Positions 7,945-14,845 of a stretch of DNA of 64,000 nt are shown here, in pieces (position 1 is the stretch's first letter; each line of letters opens with the position of its first letter). Origin of the DNA: CAVPDE01 sp963702565 (GTDB taxonomy: Bacteria; Desulfobacterota; DSM-4660; Desulfatiglandales; HGW-15); assembly GCA_963702565.1 (NCBI GenBank), contig CAVPDE010000005.1, positions 124,001 through 188,000 on the forward strand, in the 5' to 3' direction. Position numbers and translations under genes: made by a program. Below the pieces are notes generated by a model. It had not been told where the DNA came from. It was given only the letters and a program-made list of their open reading frames with translations, and did not search any database.

Positions 7945-8634
7945 TCACTGAAGTTCGGCCGCCATCTTGATTTTCTGGCATTCCTTTTTCTTCAACCCCA
8001 TCTCGTGGGCGATCCCTAGCGCATAGCGGCTAGTTCTTCGGGAATGGCCCCGGGTGTAAGGATCTTTAGCATCCACAGTGTTCATCAAGGCAAGGATGAC
8101 CCCGTGATATGCCTTTTGGACCTCCTCGTAAAGCAGTGAGTTCTCGATTGCGACCGCCGACTGGTTAGCAAGAGCTGAAAGCAGAGCCAGGTCGCTCTCG
8201 TCCAAGGAATTGGGTGCCTTGCGGTTATCGAGGTAGATTGCGGTCAAGAAAAACCCTTTGCTGATTAGTGGGGCGCACATTAACGACCGAAGTTGCATGC
8301 TCATTATGCTTTTCGATGCAACAAATCCTTCATCCCTTGCGGCATCACCGGCAAGGATGCACATTCGATCTTTGAGTGTTTTCTGAAGGATGTTCCGGCT
8401 GACCCGAAAAGGCCCACATTGGGCTTTGTCTCGGGATTTGATGATTTTGGGTTCAAAGCGAGAGGCCCCATTTTTTCCCTTGAGAAGGATGCAAAGCCTC
8501 TCCACGCTCTGAAAAACTTCGAGAACTGTTTTTCCGACTTCTTCGAGCATTTCATCCAGGTTCTTGAAAGAATTTAGCGTTCTTCCGACCTCGTAGATCG
8601 TCTCCAAGTTTCTGATGAGCCTCGCCGTGTTCAA
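7945..8634 (-). pseudogene. GAF protein with an HD-GYP domain truncated just before the HD motif
   Basis: Residues 1-170 are a GAF domain. A coiled linker leads into the first helices of an HD-GYP phosphodiesterase (LMNTVDAKDPYTRGHSRR at 183-200, then YALGIAHEMGL). In complete family members the next helix reads like AAELHDIGK and continues about 150 residues; here the chain ends AAELQ-stop. The HD pair, GYP loop and all later metal ligands are lost, and no other frame continues the domain. The start is a TTG at 8634 close to AAAGGGG. It is either a pseudogene from a deletion at 7945 or a truncated sensor that can no longer cleave c-di-GMP. Confidence 0.75.
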
Positions 8635-8640
8635 ACCCCT

Positions 8641-8856
8641 TTATTGAGCCTTTTCCTGTCTTCCTCCCTTTCCTATCTTGTCCAGCAAAGCGGCTTCCTT
8701 TACCTGCTCGCTCAGACGGTCAAGAGAAATCGCGCTAGTGATGAAGGGGGCATTTTCATCCCAACAGACTTCCTGCGATAGGTCTTCTTCCACGGCTTTT
8801 GGATGGTTTGAAAAACACCTTTTTCTCCAGCTGAGATAATGCAAACGGGGTTTCAT
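8641..8856 (-). CDS. Hypothetical 71-residue protein
   Basis: Minus-strand frame ending six bases before the GAF gene's TTG. The sequence is hydrophilic; the second half (ISLDRLSEQVKEAALLDKIG) is likely helical. I recognise no family. It may be a genuine small gene or a detached N-terminal part of the GAF/HD-GYP protein. GGGAGG lies about 15 bases before the ATG, too far for a good ribosome-binding site. Confidence 0.35.
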   Translation of the reverse strand: MKPRLHYLSWRKRCFSNHPKAVEEDLSQEVCWDENAPFITSAISLDRLSEQVKEAALLDKIGKGGRQEKAQ

Positions 8857-8950
8857 ACTGAGGGTTTTCGCACCTCCCGTGAATATTAGCGGTTACCTAC
8901 TGACACCGAGAGAATCTCAAAGCGCCATTGTTTTGTCAAACCAAAAGCGA

Positions 8951-8985
8951 AGCCGAAGCCCCGCTCTTGTTTTTTGAAAACTGAA
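8951..8985 (+). repeat. Copy 1 of a 35-bp dispersed repeat with a GCCGAAGC hairpin core
   Basis: AGCCGAAGCCCCGCT starts the repeat, which matches 10693-10727 at 30 of 35 positions. The first half forms a small CGAA-loop hairpin and a T-rich segment follows. Both copies lie inside the island, about 1.7 kb apart, in the same orientation. Confidence 0.6.
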
Positions 8986-9077
8986 TCAGCGGCGTTTGAG
9001 GTGTTCTGTCATCTGCTGGAGATCCACAAGCGCTCGAAGGCCATCAAGGGGCAAGCCCAACGAGAAATGAAAACTAC

Positions 9078-9105
9078 TTGACATCCTGGTAGGAGATGGT
9101 ATTGT
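9078..9105 (+). promoter_or_regulatory. Candidate strong sigma-70 promoter
   Basis: A perfect TTGACA (9078-9083) and TATTGT (9100-9105) with a 16-bp spacer. An ideal AAGGAGG ribosome-binding site at 9123-9129 and the ATG at 9135 follow. The signals are intact although the gene behind them is broken. Confidence 0.5.
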
Positions 9106-9134
9106 TGAAACCTCTGGTTTATAAGGAGGATACC

Positions 9135-9393
9135 ATGGGAAACGCAGGAGAGAGTGCAAAGAGGGAAGTCCTCGATCGTGTTCTCTAGATCCTTCGGCAG
9201 CCGGACGCACCTACCACAGCTACTCTTGAAAAGGCTCTGGCTATGCTGCATCACTCTGCTTGCTTTGAAGCGGCACAGTGATTATGGGGAACTCATAGCG
9301 GGTCTTAGAGATGACAAGTTGTTTTCCTTCTTGGAGTGTATGAACCCCATGGCAGATGAGCCTTTAAAGGAAAAAGACTTCTTACCTGGGTAA
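9135..9393 (+). pseudogene. Decayed small gene (one stop, one frameshift)
   Basis: From the ATG at 9135 the frame reads MGNAGESAKREVLDRVL, a TAG at 9186-9188, then continues ILRQPDAPTTATLEKALAML and HHSACFEAA in the same frame. A one-base shift near 9280 leads to SDYGELIAGLRDDKLFSFLE and a tail ending KEKDFLPG at TAA 9391-9393. Joined, this would be a soluble, mostly helical protein of about 85 residues. I do not recognise the family. The intact promoter and ribosome-binding site argue for recent inactivation. A sequencing error is an alternative for the frameshift, less so for both lesions. Confidence 0.5.
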
Positions 9394-9547
9394 AAAGTTG
9401 TTTGCCATCGTTGCGGGGAAATCATTAGGGGGTAAGCTAAAGGCCAGGGCCAAGAAGTGCGATTGTAGGGCATCGGAAGTGAGTGAAAGGTTTCTTTCTG
9501 ACGCCTTGCCCATGAATAACCCTCCGGGAAAAGAAAGGGGGCTTGAG

Positions 9548-9931
9548 ATGGCAAAGAAGAATGAAAAAATGAAACGAGTTTTGTTGGCAATGTTTTTTTT
9601 CCTTCTTATCAGCAGTACAGCAAATGCCCAATCTCCTAGGGTATTGTGGGAACAGGTTCAGGTGATGGAGATCAAGGAAGGAACTCTTAGCGAAAATTCG
9701 CAGTGGACGCTTCTAAAGGCTGCTCCAACACCTGAACAGTGCAGAGAAGCCCAAAGACAAGCATTCGAGGTAAGGGAAAACGAGTATAAAGTCTTAAAGG
9801 GTTCCAAGCCTTGGATAGAAATCTTTACAAATCCTTACAAATCTATAACCATACGATTGAGCTTAGAACCAACCCTCATTTCAAACATTTTCGACTGTCT
9901 TCCAGACACGACTGACCCAAGAAGCCGATAA
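9548..9931 (+). CDS. Secreted hypothetical protein
   Basis: A 127-residue protein with a clear Sec signal peptide: basic MAKKNEKMKR, hydrophobic VLLAMFFFLLISS and the cleavage motif TANA before QSPRVLWEQ. The mature part is about 100 residues with one Cys in PEQCREAQRQAFEVRENEY and one near the end, which could form a disulfide in the periplasm. No known domain is recognised. The ATG at 9548 is chosen because AAAGGGGG precedes it and it starts the signal peptide. It lies in the island, convergent with a PilZ gene. Confidence 0.65.
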   Translation: MAKKNEKMKRVLLAMFFFLLISSTANAQSPRVLWEQVQVMEIKEGTLSENSQWTLLKAAPTPEQCREAQRQAFEVRENEYKVLKGSKPWIEIFTNPYKSITIRLSLEPTLISNIFDCLPDTTDPRSR

Positions 9932-10020
9932 GTTTGAGAAAACATGTGACCCTAACGCCATGCCCGTGAGAAATTTTGGGGAAAATAAAGGGGACCCTTC
10001 TTCAAACTACGTGCGAAAGT

Positions 10021-10452
10021 CTAGGGCGTTGATGCGGCAAATATAACCGCTGTTTTTTGGATCTCATTCATTGGTCTGAATCTGACACCGATACCTTCCG
10101 ACGTTATTCTCATAACATCAGCGGTAATCCAGACGGTTTTCTCGATGCTGGGACGGTAAAAAGAGACCCATAGAATCCGTCCGAGAGAAAAAACCCCTCG
10201 GTTCAAGATAATAAACACCCCTCCCAGGCTTATGTCTCGCGTAACACCGACGGAAACTCCAGCCTTATTGGCACAACGCACCGGAATGTGAAGAGGTTTT
10301 CTGAAATGCTGCCTCCGGCACTTACCCTTCAGTGCTCCCCTCCTGAGAAGCTTCAATAGAGTATATTTTTCATCTTCTGACATTTGTGTAATCAGTTGAA
10401 ACAACTGATGCGTAATGGTTGGATCTTGCAGAGGCATTTTCGAGGAGTCCAT
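10021..10452 (-). CDS. PilZ-domain protein
   Basis: The protein has 143 residues. A short N-terminal helical region (LFQLITQMSEDEKYTLLKLL) is followed by a PilZ domain with RQHFR (47-51, the RxxxR motif) and RDISLGG (DxSxxG at 73-78). Both c-di-GMP motifs are intact. The helical leader resembles the N-terminus of many single-domain PilZ regulators in deltaproteobacteria. Start ATG at 10452 with AGGTG upstream. It is the third PilZ protein in the island, separate from the main minus-strand row. Confidence 0.85.
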   Translation of the reverse strand: MDSSKMPLQDPTITHQLFQLITQMSEDEKYTLLKLLRRGALKGKCRRQHFRKPLHIPVRCANKAGVSVGVTRDISLGGVFIILNRGVFSLGRILWVSFYRPSIEKTVWITADVMRITSEGIGVRFRPMNEIQKTAVIFAASTP

Positions 10453-10611
10453 TATGAAGCACCTAACGTAAAAATAAAAAACCGCTCAGAGGATAATAAA
10501 TGGGGGCCCAACCATAGTCAATTTCAGTTTTGAAGAGGCAGACCATACAGACCACTGACCCTAGCTTAAAGGATGCCATTTGTATCTTGCGTGAATTATT
10601 CCCTTTCCCCA

Positions 10612-10663
10612 TTGGTGCCAATTATCGTGGGCTTTGAATTGAGCCTCACAGCATCGGCACCAA
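10612..10663. other. Stable stem-loop, possible structured RNA or operator
   Basis: TTGGTGCC (10612-10619) pairs perfectly with GGCACCAA (10656-10663), and the loop contains a second, weaker stem (GTGGGCT with GAGCCTCAC). A T-rich stretch, GTTTTGTTTT, follows on the plus strand. It sits 160 bases upstream of the PilZ gene start. Function unknown; it could be a terminator for a lost plus-strand gene. Confidence 0.35.
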
Positions 10664-10692
10664 CGGGAGTTTTGTTTTGAAGACAAGGGCGG

Positions 10693-10727
10693 AGCCGAAG
10701 CCCCGCTTATGTTCTTTGACAATTGAA
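10693..10727 (+). repeat. Copy 2 of the 35-bp dispersed repeat
   Basis: Matches 8951-8985 at 30 of 35 positions, starting AGCCGAAGCCCCGCT and ending TTTGACAATTGAA. With the preceding GCGG it can form a hairpin with a CGAA loop. Confidence 0.6.
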
Positions 10728-10855
10728 CGAGGTTTTCTTACTTTGACAAGGACTGTTCAGGGTCGATGAATTCGGCGCGGGCACAAAATGGGCACAATCG
10801 GGGAGGTTTCAAGATAATGGTAGGCTCAAGGGAGTTGAAAATCTCTAATGATATT

Positions 10856-10944
10856 TGGTGCCTAGGGCCGGAATCGAACCGGCACGGTAGTGACCTACCG
10901 AGGGATTTTAAGTCCCTTGCGTCTACCATTTCCGCCACCCAGGC
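10856..10944 (-). tRNA. tRNA-Leu (anticodon UAA), CCA encoded
   Basis: Read on the minus strand, the gene starts GCCTGGGTGGCGGAAATGG and ends CCTAGGCACCA. The acceptor stem GCCTGGG/CCTAGGC has one G-U pair. The anticodon arm has the loop CTTAAAA with TAA at 10910-10908. A long variable arm (CGGTAGGTCACTACCG) is typical of class II leucine tRNA. The T arm contains GGTTCGATTCC. The 3' half is repeated at 4137-4188, so this gene is the integration site of the neighbouring island and was restored intact. Confidence 0.95.
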
Positions 10945-10990
10945 AATAGCGGAATTGTCTTAGGATTCAAGGCAGAAGTCAAGAAAGGAA

Positions 10991-11193
10991 AGACCGACCA
11001 CGGACCGCTGACCGCCAACCGCCGCAAAGCGTTATCTTGCAGTCAAGTCAAAGGTGAGGAGAAGCGGGATTTGCAGGAACAACAACAGTCGCCGCGACTC
11101 ACAGCCGATGAATAGGGATTTGAGACCGAAGCTCTAGCCGATAGCTGAGCGCTGAGTTTTTGTGTCGGTCGGCCGTCAGTGGTCGGTGGTCGT
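10991..11193. repeat. Intergenic inverted repeat, GACCGACCACGGACCG word family
   Basis: The left arm (10991-11020) has repeated ACCGACCACGGACCGCTGAC words. The right arm (11163-11193) carries the complement, GGTCGGCCGTCAGTGGTCGG. The intervening 140 bases show no open frame. It occupies the space between the tRNA and the PHP gene and ends at that gene's stop codon. Confidence 0.55.
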
Positions 11194-12246
11194 TTATCTC
11201 AAATAGATCGGATTGGAAAAAATCCAGGGTCGCCAGCCGAAAGGGAAGAGGCGCCGATACACCTCAACCCTGTACACCCCTTTTTCCTTCGGCTCGTACA
11301 TGACCTCTCTCCCCCGCCACTTTTTCACGACCTGACCGTCTTTGACCATCCTGACTTCGCCCTCGGCAGGGATTTCGATCACAAAGCTTCCCTCCCTGAA
11401 GTCCCCCTCTTCTCCCATGTACAGGTCCGAGCCGTCATTGGAGATGAAATCAAAGCGGAAGCCTTTAGAGGGGCAGAGGTTATCGTGGGCGACGAAGAGC
11501 CGCCCCTCCTTGAGGGCGCCGTACACTTCCTTCTTTGCCTCATCGAGAACCTTCGGCAGCCGGTTCTTGAGGAAGATGTGCACCGTGATGCTGTTGAGCA
11601 GATACTCGTAGGTGAAGGGCTGAAGCTTCAGAGGTCCCCACTTGAAATCCGTCCCATGGGCGTCAGACCCCCCAATGACCGCCATTCTTCGCTGGCGGCA
11701 TTGCCGGTCCCAGAAGTCCAGAGTCTCCCGGCTCGGCCCCTTGAGGAGTTGAGTCTTGAAGGTCAAGAAGAAGAAACCATGAAGGATGGTTCTGACCCGC
11801 TCCTTCCATCGGGACATAAAGTTCCAAATACAGATCCCCTGGTAGCCCGTCACAGACAGATCCTTCCACGTGTAGGCGACCGATTTTTCAGCAAAAGGCA
11901 TGCCCTTCTCAAAAGGATGGGCGAGAAATCCGAACCCTCCCTGGGCTTGAACCTCGTCGATCATTTCTTGAGGGGGCAGGCTGTGCTCGGCAATGCGTTG
12001 TTTCAAATCAAAGGCAAGATAGTGGTGAAAACGAACGCCCAACTCGGCTCCCACAAGCACCAGCACTTTTCCGTAGAAGGCCTCTTCCTGCAAGCAGAGC
12101 GCATCGGCCATGTAAGAGTGGTCGTTGATGATGATGAAATCGAGGCCCGCCTTTGCGGCGCATTCTGCTATCTCTGGAACGGTTCCCTTTCCGTCGGAGT
12201 AAAGGGTGTGGATGTGAAGGTTGCCGACGCACTCAAAGTCAAACAT
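11194..12246 (-). CDS. PHP-domain metal-dependent phosphoesterase
   Basis: The 350 residues begin with the PHP signature NLHIHTLYSDG (His11, His13, Asp18), then NDHS and, near residue 200, GGSDAHG, which supply the metal ligands. A C-terminal region of about 100 residues is beta-rich, ending RPWIFSNPIYLR, as seen in bacterial PHP proteins annotated as putative polymerase/histidinol-phosphatase-like enzymes. The substrate is unknown. The start ATG at 12246 has GGAAGAG upstream at a slightly long distance. A second, shorter PHP protein is at 16307-16963. Confidence 0.85.
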   Translation of the reverse strand: MFDFECVGNLHIHTLYSDGKGTVPEIAECAAKAGLDFIIINDHSYMADALCLQEEAFYGKVLVLVGAELGVRFHHYLAFDLKQRIAEHSLPPQEMIDEVQAQGGFGFLAHPFEKGMPFAEKSVAYTWKDLSVTGYQGICIWNFMSRWKERVRTILHGFFFLTFKTQLLKGPSRETLDFWDRQCRQRRMAVIGGSDAHGTDFKWGPLKLQPFTYEYLLNSITVHIFLKNRLPKVLDEAKKEVYGALKEGRLFVAHDNLCPSKGFRFDFISNDGSDLYMGEEGDFREGSFVIEIPAEGEVRMVKDGQVVKKWRGREVMYEPKEKGVYRVEVYRRLFPFGWRPWIFSNPIYLR

Positions 12247-12328
12247 AGCCGCGAAGTCTCTTCCTTAAGATTTGAGCCAGGGATTATGCCAGCAATCTAA
12301 AGGGAAAGTCCATTTTTTTGTGTAGCTA

Positions 12329-12417
12329 GGCACAAAGGGACAGAGGCAGCTTGGGACAAAGGGGGTATTAGAGGTTTTCTGCTTTGTGCCTTTGCAACTT
12401 TGTGCCTTTGTCCCTCT
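12329..12417. repeat. Intergenic palindrome, CACAAAGG family (copy 1)
   Basis: The left arm has GGCACAAAGGGACAGAGGC and GGGACAAAGG. The right arm has CTTTGTGCCTTTGC and CTTTGTGCCTTTGTCCCTCT. It ends directly at the ABC permease stop codon. Related copies are at 16981-17064, 51181-51260 and 59854-60028. Confidence 0.7.
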
Positions 12418-14112
12418 CTATTCGTATTCGCTCAAGGCTTTCAGTCCCATGGTCATCGGCTTGTAAACGGCAGCGGCCATGATGAAGAGGACTGAGGAGA
12501 AGGAGAGCACAATCAAGAACCACTGCCAGCCCGCCACCGGCACTCCTCTGAGTTCGGCCATGACCAGCACATAGACCGGCCCGGCTTCCAGCACAACGAT
12601 CAGCGCCACAAAGGCCGCACTGAGAATCATAAACATGAGCCCGCCGAAACCGGTCGCCACCTGGGCAATGTTCTGGTGATTGAAATTCGGATACATGGCG
12701 CCCATGCCCACTCCAAGAGCCACAATCCCGAAAACGGTGAGAAACATGGTCGCTGAAGAAAGCGCCATCATGAAAGGAGTCACTTCGAGAAGGTGATTGG
12801 TCAATAGGATGAGCATTTCTCCGAGAACGAGCATGGGGAGCAGGTAAAGGGCAAACTTGGCCCAGAGAAACCGTTTGAGGGGCACGGGCGAAGACCGGAT
12901 GATCCAGAACGCAGCCCCTTCAGAGCTCACCGCAGGAAAGATGAAGCGAACAGAGACCGCGGAAAGAACGAACCCGGCAAGTCCCACGTTGAGAAAAGCG
13001 ATCTCGTTCTGAAGAAACTCGATGCGGATGGGGCTCTTGTCCAGAGGAAGCACCGAGAAATTGTAAACATAAACCACGACCAGCGCGCCCAGAAGCAGCA
13101 GCTGGGACCACTGGGTGTTGTCCCGGAAAAAGGCGCGAAGGTCTTTGTCGATGATCGCTCCGAGCTCCGGTTTGAAAGGCCGTTTGATCAGAGCGACAAA
13201 GAAATCAAGGAGCCGCTTCCCTGCCCTCCTTCTCTTCGCCTCCTGGGACTTGGAAAATCCGGAGAAGTAGATCGCCTCAGCCACCCACCCGTTGATGGCC
13301 GCCAGCGCGCCGGCTGTGCTCCACAGCAGGCCGGAGTGGAACAAGATCTCTTGCCCCGATGAGCGGCTCAGATAGGCCCAGAGCGTCTCGGTCATCCAGT
13401 GGGTGGGCAGATACGGGGAATCCGGACCCTGAAGCGCCGCCATGTACTGGGCGATGCTGAAAAAGGCGTCAGGGTCCACAAGCCGTTCCGGCCTCAGCAA
13501 CCGGAACATCATGTACAGACCACCGAGCCCGCACACTCCCAGAAGCATGATGACATCTCTCGTTCTCTGGGCCGGAAAGAGGCGAACGAGGATCATGGTG
13601 AGCAGGATGCCGAGCGCTCCGGCGATCAGGGTCACGCCAAGCCCCATGTGCAGGAGGGAGAAGTAGAACCCGAAAGCGGGTTTGAACACAAAGGCATAGG
13701 CCATCATGACCGGGAGGCCGAAAACGATCACCATCCAGGAACTGTCCATCACCGTGTAAATCGCGCGGCTGAGAAACACTTCTTCGAGAGGCGCGGGGCA
13801 GGCATGGAACAGCTCCAGGTCCGATGACAAATAAAGGTTAGACAGAGCCGTGATGATATGGCTGAAGATGAGGAGAGAGAAAAAGACCATCAGGATCATG
13901 CCGAGAAGGTGATGGGCGAGCAGGTCGCCAATCACTTCCACAGACTGGAAGTATTTTAAGACGCGGAAGGACAGCCCGAACAGCAGAGCCCAGAAAGCCA
14001 CCCCGACCACCACCATGAAGGCCGTTCTCTTTCTCCCCTTTCCTGTGGCGTTTGAAAGCGCATTCCTGAATCCCCAAATTCTCGGACTAAGAAGCAGACA
14101 AAGGCGTCGCAT
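12418..14112 (-). CDS. ABC-2 type exporter, membrane subunit
   Basis: A 564-residue polytopic protein with about 12-14 hydrophobic segments arranged in two similar halves separated by a charged stretch near residue 300 (KSQEAKRRRAGKRLLDFF). This is the layout of large ABC-2 permeases paired with an ATPase. Its start overlaps the end of the ATPase gene (14087-14845) by 26 bases, so the two are translationally coupled and form one transporter. The substrate is unknown. It is the last gene of the PHP, transglutaminase, ATPase, permease operon. Confidence 0.85.
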   Translation of the reverse strand: MRRLCLLLSPRIWGFRNALSNATGKGRKRTAFMVVVGVAFWALLFGLSFRVLKYFQSVEVIGDLLAHHLLGMILMVFFSLLIFSHIITALSNLYLSSDLELFHACPAPLEEVFLSRAIYTVMDSSWMVIVFGLPVMMAYAFVFKPAFGFYFSLLHMGLGVTLIAGALGILLTMILVRLFPAQRTRDVIMLLGVCGLGGLYMMFRLLRPERLVDPDAFFSIAQYMAALQGPDSPYLPTHWMTETLWAYLSRSSGQEILFHSGLLWSTAGALAAINGWVAEAIYFSGFSKSQEAKRRRAGKRLLDFFVALIKRPFKPELGAIIDKDLRAFFRDNTQWSQLLLLGALVVVYVYNFSVLPLDKSPIRIEFLQNEIAFLNVGLAGFVLSAVSVRFIFPAVSSEGAAFWIIRSSPVPLKRFLWAKFALYLLPMLVLGEMLILLTNHLLEVTPFMMALSSATMFLTVFGIVALGVGMGAMYPNFNHQNIAQVATGFGGLMFMILSAAFVALIVVLEAGPVYVLVMAELRGVPVAGWQWFLIVLSFSSVLFIMAAAVYKPMTMGLKALSEYE

Positions 14113-14845
14113 GGGCGATTCGCTTTCCCTCCGTGAGTTTCAGGAACACGGTCTCCAGGCTGCCGTCCACACCGGCTGTTTTCTTCAGGTCTTCGGAGCT
14201 TCCGCGGGCGATGATCCTCCCGGCCTGGATTATGGCGATCTCCTGGCACACCTCGGCGGCCACCTCCAGAGAATGGGTGGACATAAAGAGGGTGGTTTTC
14301 TTGCGGGATTGTTCCATAAAGATGTCTTTGACCAGCCGGGCGCCCCTCGGATCGAGGCCGACCATGGGTTCGTCCACAATGAGAACCCTGGGCTGCGGCA
14401 GCAACGCCGAGCACATGACCAGCCGCTGCTTCATGCCGTGGGAGTAGCTTTCAATCAGTTCATCCCTCCAGTGCGTCAGGTCGAACATCTCCAGAAGGTC
14501 GCGAATTCTAATTTGAAGTGAAGAGGCATGGTCCATGCCGTAGAGCCCGGCAATGAATTTCATGAACTCCATGCCGGTGAGTTTCTCGTAGAGATAGGGG
14601 CGGTCGGGGATGAACCCGATGCACTGCTTCACTTTTTCGGGCTCCTCGGCGAGGTCCATTCCGTTGATGATAATCCTCCCGGAAGTGGGTTTCAGAACGC
14701 CCGCCATCATCTTGATGGTCGTGGTTTTTCCGGCACCATTCGGCCCAAGAAAACCGAAGAGACTTCCTTCCTTCACCTCCAGATTGAGGTCGTCCACGGC
14801 GCGGAGCTCTTTGTAGGTCTTCGTCAAATGAATGAGCTTAATCAT
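14087..14845 (-). CDS. ABC exporter ATPase subunit
   Basis: A 252-residue ABC ATPase. Walker A is GPNGAGKTTT, the signature SYSHGMKQRL, Walker B VLIVDEP and the switch His is in STHSLEV. The family is that of CcmA-like ATPases of ABC-2 exporters. I start it at the ATG at 14845, whose ATGATTAA overlaps the stop of the transglutaminase gene; the 33 extra upstream codons would lie in that gene. Coupled on both sides, it should be made in step with its neighbours. Confidence 0.9.
   Translation of the reverse strand: MIKLIHLTKTYKELRAVDDLNLEVKEGSLFGFLGPNGAGKTTTIKMMAGVLKPTSGRIIINGMDLAEEPEKVKQCIGFIPDRPYLYEKLTGMEFMKFIAGLYGMDHASSLQIRIRDLLEMFDLTHWRDELIESYSHGMKQRLVMCSALLPQPRVLIVDEPMVGLDPRGARLVKDIFMEQSRKKTTLFMSTHSLEVAAEVCQEIAIIQAGRIIARGSSEDLKKTAGVDGSLETVFLKLTEGKRIAHATPLSAS

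Larger units (their letters stand above)
8857..9134. other. Intergenic region with a possible gene fragment and a promoter
   Basis: From about 8977 to 9081 the plus strand reads as 34 sense codons ending in TGA (ESAAFEVFCHLLEIHKRSKA within it). It has protein-like composition and no start, which suggests the tail of a lost gene. It is followed immediately by the promoter-like boxes at 9078-9105. The rest holds the 35-bp repeat. Confidence 0.35.
10453..10855. other. Right end of the island, non-coding
   Basis: The gap holds the stem-loop at 10612-10663, the second copy of the 35-bp repeat, and the box GGGCACAAAATGGGCACA (10779-10796). It shows no credible open frame. An integrase gene would be expected here next to the tRNA in a complete element, and it is absent. 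Confidence 0.5.
4137..10907. mobile_element. tRNA-Leu-bounded genomic island, about 6.8 kb, no integrase
   Basis: The island lies between the 52-bp direct repeats of the tRNA-Leu 3' segment. The inside is visibly more AT-rich than both flanks. It carries signalling genes (PilZ, cyclic-nucleotide-binding, FHA, GAF, HD-GYP remnant), a secreted protein and two or more decayed genes. Neither a recombinase nor an excisionase gene is seen, so it is either a deletion remnant or a satellite moved in trans. The phage- or ICE-like origin is inferred from the repeat geometry. Confidence 0.7.

Noticed and set aside
10738..10963. Short open frames across the tRNA-Leu on both strands (one containing WCLGPESNRHG).
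   Set aside because: They are translations of tRNA-Leu sequence, a common false gene.
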